A stretch of DNA of 58,088 nucleotides from Pseudomonadota bacterium (GTDB lineage: Bacteria > Pseudomonadota > Alphaproteobacteria > Geminicoccales > Geminicoccaceae). The position numbers and the translations under genes are program-made. This document shows positions 36,392 to 47,801 of the stretch, piece after piece. Position 1 is the stretch's first letter; each line of letters begins with the position of its first letter. The notes beneath the pieces are model-generated. The model saw only the letters and a program-made list of their open reading frames with translations. It did no database searches and was not told where the DNA came from. The stretch lies in NCBI GenBank assembly GCA_030549795.1, contig JAUQQO010000057.1:1-58088 (forward strand), in the 5' to 3' direction.

Positions 36392-37690
36392 TTGAGCCGG
36401 CCGGCACCGACCCGCGCGCTCGTCGCCTGGGCGCTTTGGGACTGTGCCACCTCGCCCTTCGCGGCGATCGTGGTGACCTTCGTCTTCCCCGCTTATCTCG
36501 CCCGCGCGGTGGTGGGCGACGAGGTCCGTGGCACCGAGCTTTGGGGCCTCACTATGGCCCTCTCGGGCCTTGTGCTCGCCCTGCTCGCCCCCATCACGGG
36601 CGCCTTCGCCGACGCCGGCGGGCCGCGCAAACCCTGGATCCTCGCCACCTCCGCACTCGCGTTCCTCGCCTGTGCGGGGCTCTGGTTCGCGACCCCCGAA
36701 CCGAATTCGGCTCTTTTGTTGCTCGCCTGCGTGTTCGTCGCCAACACCGCCCTCGAGCTCGGTGCCGTTTTTTACAACGCGCTTCTTCCCGATCTCGCGC
36801 CGCCCGAGCGAATGGGGCTGTGGTCGGGGCGGGCCTGGGCGATCGGCTACGGCTCTGGGCTGCTCGCCCTTCTCTTCGTCCTCTTCGTCTTCGTCTTACC
36901 CGCCGAGCCGCCTTTGGGCCTCGATCGCGCGGCAGCCGAGCAGGTGCGGATCGCCGGGCCCGTGACCGCGGCGGCCCTGTTGTTCTTCACCGTGCCGCTC
37001 GCCCTCTTCGTTCCCGATCGACCGCGCGCCACCGCTTCCCTGGCCGAGACCGTACGCGGGATGCGCGCGCGGCTCGCCGCCACCTTGCCCTTGTTGCGCG
37101 CGCGTCCCGAAATCCTGCGCTTTTTGCTCGCGCGTCTTCTCTACAACGACGGGCTCAATACGCTCTTCACCTTCGGTGGCCTCTATGCCGCTGGCAGCTT
37201 CGCGATGGATGTCCAAGAGGTGATGCTCTTTGGCATCCTCTTGAACTTGACGGCCGGGATCGGGGCTTGGCTGTTGGCGCCGCTCGATGATCGGCTGGGC
37301 TCCAAGCGGCTCATTCTGCTCTCGCTGTTCGGGCTCTTGGGCTTCGGATTGGCGGCTCTTCTCGTGAAGAGCAAGGCGCTTTTGTGGGTGATGGGCGGCG
37401 CACTCGGGCTCTTCGTGGGGCCGGTACAGGCGGCGAGCCGCACGCTGCTCGCCCGCCTCGCGCCGGAACACGCGCGCGCCGAACTCTTCGGTCTTTATGC
37501 GCTCACCGGAAGGATCACCGCACCGCTCGGCCCGTGGGTGGTCGGCACCTTAACCGCGCTCGCCCAGAGCCAGCGCATCGGGATGAGCACGATCCTCGTT
37601 CTCTTCGCCTGCGGTTTTCTTCTCCTGCTCACGGTCGCAGAACCGGAGCGCGAGGCGCCGCCCCGTGCCGCCTTGGCTCGCGATCCATGA
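36392..37690 (+). CDS. UMF1-type MFS transporter (Atg22-like)
   Basis: A roughly 432-residue transporter with about twelve membrane segments. The start ALVAWALWDCATSPFAAIVVT corresponds to the family hallmark ALYDWANSAF, though here Asp-Trp is replaced by Asp-Cys. Family members related to yeast Atg22 are thought to export amino acids or similar solutes. I chose the TTG at 36392 because CGGAG precedes it by eight bases; a GTG at 36383 is an alternative. It ends 27 bases from the convergent guaB stop. Confidence 0.85.
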   Translation: MSRPAPTRALVAWALWDCATSPFAAIVVTFVFPAYLARAVVGDEVRGTELWGLTMALSGLVLALLAPITGAFADAGGPRKPWILATSALAFLACAGLWFATPEPNSALLLLACVFVANTALELGAVFYNALLPDLAPPERMGLWSGRAWAIGYGSGLLALLFVLFVFVLPAEPPLGLDRAAAEQVRIAGPVTAAALLFFTVPLALFVPDRPRATASLAETVRGMRARLAATLPLLRARPEILRFLLARLLYNDGLNTLFTFGGLYAAGSFAMDVQEVMLFGILLNLTAGIGAWLLAPLDDRLGSKRLILLSLFGLLGFGLAALLVKSKALLWVMGGALGLFVGPVQAASRTLLARLAPEHARAELFGLYALTGRITAPLGPWVVGTLTALAQSQRIGMSTILVLFACGFLLLLTVAEPEREAPPRAALARDP

Positions 37691-37717
37691 GAAGGAGATC
37701 TTGGGGCCGGCCGCGGC

Positions 37718-39709
<1,992 letters not shown>

Positions 39710-40621
39710 ATGGATCTCTACCTTCCGGTTGCCGAGCTATCGGTCAACCTGCTGCTGTTGTTGGGGCTTGGAGCCGCTGTCGGCTTCCTCTCCGGGGTCT
39801 TCGGCGTGGGCGGCGGCTTCCTCATCACGCCGCTTCTCATCTTCGTCGGCATTCCACCGGCGGTCGCAGTCGGCACGGCGGCATCCCAAGTGCTCGCTTC
39901 CTCGGTCTCAGGCGTGCTCGCGCATCTGCGCCGCGGCGCGGTCGACATCAAGATGGGGCTCGTGCTTACCGCCGGAGGGTTCTTGGGCTCGGCGGCGGGA
40001 GTCCTGGTCTTCCGCTGGCTCGCGAGCGTCGGCCACATCGAGACGGCGATCGCCTTGGGCTTCGTGCTGCTCTTGGCGATCGTCGGCACCCTCATGCTGA
40101 TCGAGAGCAGCCGGGCGCTCTGGCGCCAGCGGCTGCCGGCCGCGCGTCCACCACAGCGGGCGCGTCGCCATTTCCTCCTCCACCGGCTGCCGTTGCGCAT
40201 GCGCTTTACCGAATCGCGCCTTTATATCAGCGCGCTGTTACCGCTTTCGGTGGGGGCCGTGGTCGGGTTGCTCGCCGCCGTGCTCGGTGTCGGCGGTGCC
40301 TTCGTCATGATCCCGGCCATGATCTACCTCATCGGGATGCCCACCCGCGTGGTGGTCGGCACCTCGCTTCTGCAAGTCGGGTTCGTCACCGCCCTCACCA
40401 CCTTTCTGCACGCCTACAACAACCAGACCGTCGATATCGTCTTGGCATTGCTGCTCATCGTCGGCGGTGCGGTGGGCGCTCAGCTCGGTGCGCGCGCTGG
40501 CAGTGCGCTGCGCGGTGAACAATTGCGCGTGCTCTTCGCGCTGCTCGTGCTCGCTGTGTGCGCGCGGTTAGCCTGGGACCTGCTTGCCGAACCCGCCGAT
40601 CCCTTTTCCTTGGCACCTTAG
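39710..40621 (+). CDS. TauE/SafE family sulfite or organosulfonate exporter
   Basis: A 303-residue protein with about eight membrane segments in two repeated halves, each starting with the family glycine-rich motif ([20 protein letters not shown] near 24-43 and [20 protein letters not shown] near 188-207). TauE/SafE members export sulfite, sulfoacetate or related anions. The ATG at 39710 places the first helix correctly, but no strong ribosome site is visible. It converges on the zinc-ribbon membrane protein gene, with a ten-base gap. Confidence 0.92.
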   Translation: MDLYLPVAELSVNLLLLLGLGAAVGFLSGVFGVGGGFLITPLLIFVGIPPAVAVGTAASQVLASSVSGVLAHLRRGAVDIKMGLVLTAGGFLGSAAGVLVFRWLASVGHIETAIALGFVLLLAIVGTLMLIESSRALWRQRLPAARPPQRARRHFLLHRLPLRMRFTESRLYISALLPLSVGAVVGLLAAVLGVGGAFVMIPAMIYLIGMPTRVVVGTSLLQVGFVTALTTFLHAYNNQTVDIVLALLLIVGGAVGAQLGARAGSALRGEQLRVLFALLVLAVCARLAWDLLAEPADPFSLAP

Positions 40622-40631
40622 CCTCGCACGT

Positions 40632-41801
40632 CTACACCGCGAGGCCGGCGTAGGCGGCGCGCGCGAGCAGGATCAGAATCGCCGCCACCGCCACAGCGAG
40701 GAGCAGGGCAGTAGCGATCTTCCAGGGGCTCCACGGCCGCTCGCCCGCGACCGCACCGGTGCGGCCGTTGATGAGCACCCGATAGTCCCGGCCCAAAAAG
40801 GAAAAGCGCGCGAGCCACACGGGCAACAACACGAGCTTGTAGGTCTCATCAAAGAGCGCGATGTCGAGCCGCTCGATGATTTGCTGATCGCCGCCAATCG
40901 CGATCCGCACATCGCGTTCGATCTGCGCCCGCATCCGTTCTTTGGCTTCCTCGTGCGCTTCGGCGAGGCTGCGCTTGTAGAGTTCGCTCGCAAATCCGGC
41001 GAGAAAATCGGTCGCAAAGGGCTTAAGGGCGGAAAGATCCCAGGGCTGCAAGCGCAGGAGGAGCTTTTCCGGCAGTTCGTTTCCCGCGATCACGAGGAGG
41101 TCGTCAAACTGACGCGAAAGACGGCCTTCCACCGGGGTCCAGCGGATCTTGGGCACGCGCACGGGCTTGCGCACGCGTCGGCCGTTGATCACCTGCTCGA
41201 CCCAGCGCGTCTCGTAATAGACATCGCCGCGCCGGCCACGGTAGTAGCTGCGGCTTCGAGCATCGAAGGTCCAGTGCGGCACGTAGAGCCCCTCGAGGCG
41301 GCTGCTCATGCGCGTCTCTTCGAGAAGGCGGGACGGCGCGAACCACAGGGTGTGCAGCCAGCGCCGCACGAGGGTGCGCGCTTCCGGCTCGGCGATAAGA
41401 AAGGGCAGCACGCCATCGGGCGGAACCGCGCGCACCGCCCCCGGGTCCGCCACCGCCGGACTGCCGCACGCTGGACACAGACCCGCGTGGCGGCCGGCCG
41501 GCAGCATGAAGGCATAGGCACACTGCGCACACTGCCAAGAAATGGGCGGCGGCTGTTCCGGCTCTCGCGGCAAGCGGGCCAGGCGCGGGTCGAGATCGTT
41601 TTCGACCACCCGCTCATCCGGTGCCGGGATCTCGTTCTTTTGCCCGCAATAGCGGCAGACGAGCTGTTGCACCCCCGGCTCGTAGGCGAGCACGGCACCA
41701 CAGCTCGCGCAGGCGTAGGTGGCGGGCGCAGGAGCGGAGGAGGGCTCGGCGCGCGCCGCGGCCTGCGCGCGGGCGCCCCAAGGACCGAGCCGCGAGGTCA
41801 T
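40632..41801 (-). CDS. Zinc-ribbon membrane protein of the TelA/SPFH cassette
   Basis: A 389-residue protein with two N-terminal zinc ribbons: CASCGAVL with CRYCGQKN at about residues 31-55, and CAQCAYAF with CPACGSPA at about 91-116. A long beta-rich region follows ([24 protein letters not shown], residues of about 185-330), and one membrane helix at about 367-387 ([18 protein letters not shown]) ends the protein. So the bulk is soluble and anchored by the tail. Homologues sit beside SPFH and TelA genes in many bacteria; the function is unknown. It is the last gene of a five-gene minus-strand unit and starts seven bases after the SPFH gene stop. Confidence 0.85.
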   Translation of the reverse strand: MTSRLGPWGARAQAAARAEPSSAPAPATYACASCGAVLAYEPGVQQLVCRYCGQKNEIPAPDERVVENDLDPRLARLPREPEQPPPISWQCAQCAYAFMLPAGRHAGLCPACGSPAVADPGAVRAVPPDGVLPFLIAEPEARTLVRRWLHTLWFAPSRLLEETRMSSRLEGLYVPHWTFDARSRSYYRGRRGDVYYETRWVEQVINGRRVRKPVRVPKIRWTPVEGRLSRQFDDLLVIAGNELPEKLLLRLQPWDLSALKPFATDFLAGFASELYKRSLAEAHEEAKERMRAQIERDVRIAIGGDQQIIERLDIALFDETYKLVLLPVWLARFSFLGRDYRVLINGRTGAVAGERPWSPWKIATALLLAVAVAAILILLARAAYAGLAV

Positions 41802-41808
41802 GTGCGGA

Positions 41809-42897
41809 TCAGCTCTCGGGTGGGGGAGGGGGCGGAACCGCGGCGAAGAGGCGGGCGAGTTCCGGGATCTCGCCAGCGGGCCGCCAACCGCTCATCCCCG
41901 GCGCCCACACGAGCGTGGCCGGGGTCAGCCGCCCCTCATTGGCGGCACGCGCGAGCTCCTCCTGCGCGAAGGGCCCGAGCGCTTTGCCCCGCTCGGCGAT
42001 GTGCCAAGTGCGCGCCGGAGGCGGCGAAGGCGGCGGCTCGGGCGGCCGCGCACCCCAGGGACCGGTGGCTGTGCCGGCGAGGTTCTGCCCCATCACAACG
42101 CCAAAGCCGGCGCCCGCCGCACCCGGGTTCTGCGCCGCCAGGCGCAGCGCTTCCGCCGCCTGGAACTGGGCATAGCGCGCAAGATCGCCCACCAGCCCCA
42201 TGGCGATGCGGCGGTCGAGCGCCTGTTCGACCTCGGGCGGCAAGGAGACGTTCTCGACCAAAAGGCTCACGAGCTCGAGCCCGTAGTTGGCGAATTCGGG
42301 CGCCAGCCGGCCGGCTACGAAGCGGCCGAGCTGCTCGCTGTTGGCGGCCAGATCGAGCACCGGGATGCCGGAGCCGGCGAGCACCATGCCGAAGCGGGTG
42401 ACGATGAGGTTGCGCAGTTGGTCGCTGATCTCGTCCACCGTAAAGTGGCCATCGGTGCCGACCACCTCGCGCAAGAACACCGCCGGGTCTTTGATGCGGA
42501 TGGCATAAGAACCGAAGGCGCGCAAACGCACGGGGCCGAACTCGGGATCGCGCAGGATCACCGGGTTCTTGGTGCCCCATTTGAGGTTGGTGAACACCCG
42601 CGTGCTGCAGAAATAGACTTCGGCTTTAAAGGGGCTCTGAAAACCGTAGGGCCAACCCTGCAATGTCGACAGGATCGGGAGATTTCGGGTGTAGAGCTCG
42701 TAAGTTCCAGGGCCGAAGACATCGGCGATCTCGCCTTCGTTGACGAAGACCGCCATTTGACCTTCGCGCACGACGAGCTTGGCGCCGTATTTGATCTCGT
42801 TGCCGTAGCGCGGGAAGCGCCAGACCATAGTATCCGGCGTGTCGTCGAGCCATTCGATGACATCGACGAATTCGCCGAAGAGTTTTTTGAACACCAC
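41809..42897 (-). CDS. SPFH-domain protein with C-terminal GYF domain
   Basis: A 362-residue protein. Residues of about 45-250 form an SPFH/band-7-like domain of the YdjI or virion-core type (KLVVREGQMAVFVNEGEIADVFGPG; later VTRFGMVLAGSGIPVLDLAAN and YGLELVSLLVENVSLPPEVE). After a Pro-rich linker comes a GYF_2 domain at about 298-350 (WHIAERGKALGPFAQEELARAA). Such proteins form membrane-associated scaffolds. It lies between telA and the zinc-ribbon gene in the same unit, suggesting the group acts at the membrane under stress. No membrane helix is visible, so it probably associates with lipids or with the partner proteins. Confidence 0.9.
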   Translation of the reverse strand: MVFKKLFGEFVDVIEWLDDTPDTMVWRFPRYGNEIKYGAKLVVREGQMAVFVNEGEIADVFGPGTYELYTRNLPILSTLQGWPYGFQSPFKAEVYFCSTRVFTNLKWGTKNPVILRDPEFGPVRLRAFGSYAIRIKDPAVFLREVVGTDGHFTVDEISDQLRNLIVTRFGMVLAGSGIPVLDLAANSEQLGRFVAGRLAPEFANYGLELVSLLVENVSLPPEVEQALDRRIAMGLVGDLARYAQFQAAEALRLAAQNPGAAGAGFGVVMGQNLAGTATGPWGARPPEPPPSPPPARTWHIAERGKALGPFAQEELARAANEGRLTPATLVWAPGMSGWRPAGEIPELARLFAAVPPPPPPES

Positions 42898-42928
42898 GGA
42901 GCCGACCTCCCGGCCGTCGCAGCAGCGC

Positions 42929-44134
42929 TCAGGCGGTGGAACCTGCGGGCGGAGTGATGGCGCGGGCGCGCGCCGCCGCCGCCGAAAGCGCGTGTTTGAG
43001 TTCGTCTTCGAGCTTGATCAGTTCCTGCTCGGCCTGCGCGCGGCGCTTTTTGGCTTCGTCGGCGATGCGCAGACTGTCCTCGATGGTGGCGATCAAGGTC
43101 GCATGCGCTTGCTTGACCGCCTCGAGATCGAAGACGCCGCGCTCGAACTGCTCGCGCACCTGCACATTCACCTTGCGCAAGTTCTCGGCATTGGCGCGCA
43201 AGAGTTCGTTGGTGAGGTCGGTCGCCGCTTTGACCGCCTCTGCCGCTTTGCCGGATCGGTAAATGGTGATCGCCTGAGCGAGTTGTTGCTTCCACAGCGG
43301 CACTGTATTGGCGAGCGTGGAATTGATCTTGGTGACGAGCGCCTTGTCATTCTCTTGTACGAGTCTGATCGAGGGTAGGCTCTGCAAGGTGACCTGGCGG
43401 GTGAGCAACAGATCGTGTACCCGGCGCTCGAGATCGTCGCGCAGGCTGCGCAGATCGCGCAGCTTTTGCGCCTCGACCATATCGCCGCGCTCTTCCACAG
43501 CGCGGGCGAGCGCGGGGATGATGCGCTCGTCCAGCTCTTTCAGCTTGGTGCGACCGGCTGCGATGTAAACGTCGACTACTTTGAGATATTCGAGATTGGC
43601 TTCATAGAGCTTGTCGAGATAAACGATATCGGTGAGTAGCTTGGTCTTGTGCCGCTCGAGCTCATCGGCGATTTGCTCGATCTTGACTTTGACGTCGTCG
43701 TATTCGGAAAGAAAGCGTTCGATGTCACTCTTGATCCCGAGTAGCCGAGCGAGAAAGCCAGGTCTTTCGCCCGGCTGCACGTCGGGGACTTGAAATTCCT
43801 TGAGTTTTTGGACCATTTGGGTCAAGAGATCGCCTGCCGGACCGATCTCCTTCACCTTCACCTTCTCGAGCATCTGTTCGGAGATCTGGGCGAGCTGTTG
43901 CTGCGCTTTGGCTCCGAAGAAGATGACGGAGCGCGTCTGCTCGAGATCGAGCTCGGCGAGCGCCTCCTCGATCTGGCGTTCGACGGACTCCGACAGCGCG
44001 ATCCCGAGATCGCGCACCACATCGGCCGACAAGCTGGCGATGGCGCCCTCAAGCGCCGCAGATGCAGAGGGTGCGCCCGGCGCGGCCGGGGCCTGGGCGG
44101 CTGATAGGAAATGCGCGCCTTCGCTTTTGGTCAT
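42929..44134 (-). CDS. TelA-family toxic anion resistance protein
   Basis: A 401-residue, almost wholly helical, soluble protein with the TelA family pattern (DIERFLSEYDDVKVKIEQIADELERHK, and later STLANTVPLWKQQLAQAITIYR). TelA/KlaA homologues are linked to tellurite and colicin resistance and to cell-envelope stress, but their biochemistry is not settled. The start at 44134 follows GGGGAGAGG with good spacing; an upstream in-frame ATG adds 17 basic residues. XpaC is upstream and the SPFH gene downstream on the same strand, the usual partners of TelA. Confidence 0.92.
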   Translation of the reverse strand: MTKSEGAHFLSAAQAPAAPGAPSASAALEGAIASLSADVVRDLGIALSESVERQIEEALAELDLEQTRSVIFFGAKAQQQLAQISEQMLEKVKVKEIGPAGDLLTQMVQKLKEFQVPDVQPGERPGFLARLLGIKSDIERFLSEYDDVKVKIEQIADELERHKTKLLTDIVYLDKLYEANLEYLKVVDVYIAAGRTKLKELDERIIPALARAVEERGDMVEAQKLRDLRSLRDDLERRVHDLLLTRQVTLQSLPSIRLVQENDKALVTKINSTLANTVPLWKQQLAQAITIYRSGKAAEAVKAATDLTNELLRANAENLRKVNVQVREQFERGVFDLEAVKQAHATLIATIEDSLRIADEAKKRRAQAEQELIKLEDELKHALSAAAARARAITPPAGSTA

Positions 44135-44194
44135 CTTTGACCTCTCCCCCTTACCGTTCCGCGCGATCCCTCGCCTTCTCACCAACGCAGGCGG

Positions 44195-45073
44195 TCAGTG
44201 CACGCCTTCGCGGCGCAATTGGGTTTCGAGCACTTCAAGCTTGACTTCGAGATCCAGCCGATCGTCGCGGCGTAAGACCTCCAGCTGCTCTGTAAAGACG
44301 TTTTCGATCAAATCCAAAAGCCGGCGGAAATTTTCGCCGAGTGGGGTGTCGTTGACCGCATGCTGTTGTTCTGCGAACTTGGCGATCACGTCGCGCGTTC
44401 CATCGAGATAGGTGACGAGGAAGCGTCGCGCCCGCGGCATGTCTTTGGGATCGCGGGCGAGCTCGGCGAGAACGGCGCGCGCGATGCGGGCGATGCGGGC
44501 GATTCGCTCCTGCAGCTCGCGTGCGTGCAGCGCCATTGCCGCCTCTTCGATGCCGCGGATCTTGCGCTCGGCTTCCTCGAGTGCGGCGAGCACCTCAGTA
44601 GCGCGCAGGCCGGCGCGGTCGGCGGCTTGCGCAAGGGCGGTGCGATCGGCACGGGGATCGGCGCCATAGGCGAGCCGGCAGCCGAAGAAAGTGAGGCCGC
44701 CATAGAGGAGGGCGAGGAGTGGACCGCCAGGGCTCGCGAACTGCCCGATGATCGCCGCCGCGGCGCCTGCAAGGAGCGATCCGAGGAGCTTGTTGGGCAG
44801 GCGCGACGGCGCCACGAGCTGGGCGCGCGCCCGCTCCGCCTCGAGTACAAGACCGCGCTCGATAAAACGCGCGGCTAACCAGAAAAGCGCGATGCCGAAC
44901 ACGAGCGCGAGCGCCGGCCCACCATCGAAACCCAAGAGACGGATCACAAGCGGCCATGCGAACAGGACCGCGAAGATGCGCAAGATCCAGGCGCGACGCG
45001 CGAGGGCGGGAGCAAACGCGCCCAAATCCTCGCGCGCAGCGCCACCGATGCGGCGAGCGGGCAAGCGCGCCAT
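44195..45073 (-). CDS. XpaC-like membrane protein (5-bromo-4-chloroindolyl phosphate hydrolysis family)
   Basis: A 292-residue protein with paired hydrophobic segments at about 28-65 (ILRIFAVLFAWPLVIRLLGF and ALALVFGIALFWLAA) and 92-130, then a C-terminal helical cytosolic domain rich in charged residues (GIEEAAMALHARELQERIARI). This matches the XpaC family, named from Bacillus but of unclear activity, which is the standard neighbour of TelA. The ATG at 45073 overlaps the stop of the tiny gene upstream (TGATG); an ATG at 45088 would add five residues and lose that coupling. Confidence 0.85.
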   Translation of the reverse strand: MARLPARRIGGAAREDLGAFAPALARRAWILRIFAVLFAWPLVIRLLGFDGGPALALVFGIALFWLAARFIERGLVLEAERARAQLVAPSRLPNKLLGSLLAGAAAAIIGQFASPGGPLLALLYGGLTFFGCRLAYGADPRADRTALAQAADRAGLRATEVLAALEEAERKIRGIEEAAMALHARELQERIARIARIARAVLAELARDPKDMPRARRFLVTYLDGTRDVIAKFAEQQHAVNDTPLGENFRRLLDLIENVFTEQLEVLRRDDRLDLEVKLEVLETQLRREGVH

Positions 45074-45189
45074 CAGAAGGGCAGCCATCGGGCGAAGGGA
45101 GCGAGGATCCCCGCCACGTTCGCTTTCACCCAAAGCGTGCCGAGCACGAGCAAAAGGAGCGCTCCGCCGAGCGCGCGCGAGCCGTCCAT
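45073..45189 (-). CDS. 38-residue single-helix membrane peptide
   Basis: A tiny open frame beginning MDGSRALGG, followed by one hydrophobic helix (ALLLLVLGTLWVKANVAGIL) and ending in ARWLPF. Its TGA overlaps the xpaC ATG by one base, the same coupling seen elsewhere in the window, which is the main reason to believe it. It would be the first gene of the XpaC-TelA-SPFH-zinc ribbon unit. An in-frame start 22 codons further upstream at 45255 exists but looks less natural. The ribosome site is weak. I do not recognise the sequence; it could be a small membrane regulator or anchor. Confidence 0.55.
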   Translation of the reverse strand: MDGSRALGGALLLLVLGTLWVKANVAGILAPFARWLPF

Positions 45190-45509
45190 CGATGCCGCCG
45201 ATCCGCTCTCTACCCTCGCCTTGTGCCAAGATAGGAGAAAAGCGCGAGGGTACAATCGGCCGCGCCACGCGACCGCGGGGCCGAGGGTGGTGCGTGCGGC
45301 CCAAGGCGGGCGATCGCGCCGGGTGCCACCGCGGCGACGATCCGCGGCGGTGGGCCGCCGCGCAGCGCGCCGAGCGCTTCATCCGGCATGCGCGGCCCAA
45401 GCCGTGCAGCACGCGGGTGCGATCGAGCCCTGCGGCGCCTCCTTCCCTCGCGAGCCGGCGCGCGGCAAGCTAAAAGGCGCTGCGCGCGCACTCCTCGGAG
45501 AAGACGGCC
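45190..45509. other. Intergenic stretch between the TelA cassette and glmS
   Basis: About 320 bases of divergent promoter space. It holds no recognisable gene. A GGAG at 45497-45500 serves the glmS start. The glmS ribozyme known from Firmicutes was not recognised, as expected for a proteobacterium. Confidence 0.5.
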
Positions 45510-47333
45510 ATGTGCGGGATCGTCGGAGTGATCGGTCGCCGGCCGGCGGCACCCTTGCTCCTCGAGGCGCTGCGCCGGCTCGAATATCGCGGCTATGATA
45601 GCGCCGGTATTGCCACCCTCGTGGACGGGCGCATCGAGCGGCGCAGGGCCTCCGGTAAGCTCGATCGGCTCGCCGCCAAGCTCGCGCAGGAGCCGCTTGC
45701 CGGGACGACGGGGATCGGCCACACGCGCTGGGCCACCCACGGCGCGCCCTCCGAAGACAACGCCCACCCGCACGTGGTCGACGGGGTGGCGATCGTCCAC
45801 AACGGGATCATCGAGAACTTCGCTGAGCTTCGCGCCGAGCTCGTGGCCAAGGGGCACCGCTTCGAGAGCCAGACGGATACCGAAGTGGTGCCGCACCTTG
45901 TATGCGCCTTGATCGCCCGCGGGCTTCCTCCCGAAGAGGCGGCGCGCGCAGCGATCCGCAGGCTCACCGGGGCCTTCGCGCTGGCGCTTCTCTTCCGCGG
46001 CCGCGAGGATCTCCTCGTGGCGGCACGCAAAGGCGCTCCCTTGGCCATCGGCTACGGTGAGGGCGAGATGTACGTGGGCTCGGATGCGCTCGCACTCGCC
46101 CCGCTCACCCGCCGCATCCAATATCTCGAGGACGGTGACGTCGCGATCGTCACCACCTCCGGCGTGCGCATCTTCGACGCACAGGATCGCCCGGTCGAGC
46201 GGCCGATCGTCCAAACCGCGCTTTCGGGGGCGCTCATCGGCAAGGGCAACCACCGCCACTTCATGGAGAAGGAGATCTTCGAGCAGCCGGCGGTGATCGG
46301 TGACACTTTGCGCTCGTTCGCCGATCCGGCCACCCACCGAATCGCGCTGCCCGAGCTTCCCTTCGATCTTGCCACCGTACCGCGGCTTTTGATCTGTGCT
46401 TGCGGCACCGCCGCTTATGCGGGGCTCGTAGGCAAATATTGGTTCGAGAAGCTCGCGCGGCTGCCGGTCGATTGGGACATCGCCTCCGAATTCCGCTACC
46501 GTGATTGGCCGCTCGTACCGGGACAAGCCGCCATCTTCGTTTCGCAGTCGGGCGAGACCGCCGATACCCTTGCCGCCATGCGCCACGTCAAGGCGCTTGG
46601 CCATCCCACCCTTGCCATCGTCAATGTGCCCGAAAGCACGCTCGCCCGCGAAAGCCACGCCACGCTGCGCACGCTCGCCGGGCCCGAGATCGGCGTTGCC
46701 TCGACGAAAGCCTTTACCACCCAGCTCGCCACCCTTGCCTGTCTGGCGATGGGCGCGGCGCGGGCGCGCGGCCTTCTCAGTGCAAACCGGGAGGCGGAGC
46801 TCGTGCAGGCGCTCGATGAGATCCCGGCGCGCATGCTGCAGGTCCTCGAGCGCAGCGCGGCCATCAAGGCGATCGCGGAAGAGATCGCGCATGCGCGCGA
46901 CGTCCTCTACATCGGCCGCGGCTCTATGTACCCGATCGCCCTCGAAGGCGCCTTGAAGCTCAAGGAGATCAGCTACCTTCACGCCGAGGGCTATGCCGCG
47001 GGTGAACTCAAGCACGGGCCGATCGCGCTCGTCGCCGAGGACGTGCCGGTGGTGGTGGTGTGCCCGACGGACGAGCTGTTCGAGAAGACGGCCTCGAATC
47101 TGCAAGAGGTGCGCGCCCGCGGCGGCCGAGTGGTGCTGCTCTCGGACGGCGCCGGCATCGCGCGCCTTCACGACTATGTCTGGCGGGCGATCGAGCTTCC
47201 CCGCGTCGATCCCTTCGTCGCCCCGCTTCTCTATGCCGTACCGGTGCAGCTGCTCGCCTATCACGTGGCGGTGGCCAAGGGGACGGATGTCGACCAGCCG
47301 CGCAACCTCGCAAAGAGCGTGACGGTGGAATAG
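45510..47333 (+). CDS. glmS: Glutamine-fructose-6-phosphate aminotransferase GlmS
   Basis: GlmS makes glucosamine-6-phosphate for peptidoglycan and LPS precursors. The 607-residue protein has the N-terminal Ntn glutaminase with catalytic Cys2 (MCGIVGVIG), the loop GIGHTRWATHG and VVHNGI-type core (AIVHNGIIENF). Two SIS isomerase domains follow, with SQSGETADT and GRGSMYPIALEGALKLKE. The C-terminus DQPRNLAKSVTVE is canonical. No glmU lies next to it. It is divergent from the TelA cassette. Confidence 0.97.
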   Translation: MCGIVGVIGRRPAAPLLLEALRRLEYRGYDSAGIATLVDGRIERRRASGKLDRLAAKLAQEPLAGTTGIGHTRWATHGAPSEDNAHPHVVDGVAIVHNGIIENFAELRAELVAKGHRFESQTDTEVVPHLVCALIARGLPPEEAARAAIRRLTGAFALALLFRGREDLLVAARKGAPLAIGYGEGEMYVGSDALALAPLTRRIQYLEDGDVAIVTTSGVRIFDAQDRPVERPIVQTALSGALIGKGNHRHFMEKEIFEQPAVIGDTLRSFADPATHRIALPELPFDLATVPRLLICACGTAAYAGLVGKYWFEKLARLPVDWDIASEFRYRDWPLVPGQAAIFVSQSGETADTLAAMRHVKALGHPTLAIVNVPESTLARESHATLRTLAGPEIGVASTKAFTTQLATLACLAMGAARARGLLSANREAELVQALDEIPARMLQVLERSAAIKAIAEEIAHARDVLYIGRGSMYPIALEGALKLKEISYLHAEGYAAGELKHGPIALVAEDVPVVVVCPTDELFEKTASNLQEVRARGGRVVLLSDGAGIARLHDYVWRAIELPRVDPFVAPLLYAVPVQLLAYHVAVAKGTDVDQPRNLAKSVTVE

Positions 47334-47536
47334 CGCGCTCACGCGAGCGAGCCGGGACACCGGCGCCGGGACGCCGTGCCGTAAACCAGCGCAGGCGGGG
47401 CGAAGCGCGGACGCGTGGATCCCCGCGCTTGCGGCCGGTCTCGTGCGGTGCCCTCCAAACGCGGGCTCCTCGCACGGCTCGCGATGCCTATATCTTGGTG
47501 GTGCCCTCGGCAGGGCCACGCGATCAGGAGAGAGCC

Positions 47537-47785
47537 GTGGCGCGCGCTCGGCGTCGTCCCGCTGCTCCACCCGAGGCGCCGGCTATCGAGCCCGACGCCG
47601 AAAAGCCCGCTCAGGCGCCCAACGCGCCGGCTACACCACCCGTTTGCCCGCCCCTGCCGGTTTGCCCGGTTTGCGGCCACCAGGGCCAGCTGTTGTGGAT
47701 CCACGGCGAAGGCCGCTGCCGACGGTGCGGAACCGTGATCGATTTCTGCTGCGCCGGCGCACCGCTCGACGGCGGTGAGGGTTAA
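47537..47785 (+). CDS. Small zinc ribbon protein
   Basis: An 82-residue protein with a Pro/Ala-rich N-terminal half and a C-terminal zinc ribbon: CPVCGHQG then CRRCGTVIDFCC at about residues 43-71. The start is GTG at 47537, with AGGAG six bases upstream, a very good site; a longer frame exists upstream without support. It follows glmS by about 200 bases, so it may be transcribed separately. Its role is unknown. Confidence 0.7.
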   Translation: MARARRRPAAPPEAPAIEPDAEKPAQAPNAPATPPVCPPLPVCPVCGHQGQLLWIHGEGRCRRCGTVIDFCCAGAPLDGGEG

Positions 47786-47801
47786 GGCGAGGGCGAGCGG
47801 C

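Noticed and set aside
45300-45509. glmS ribozyme before glmS
   Set aside because: The known ribozyme core is not recognisable, and it is a feature of Gram-positive lineages.
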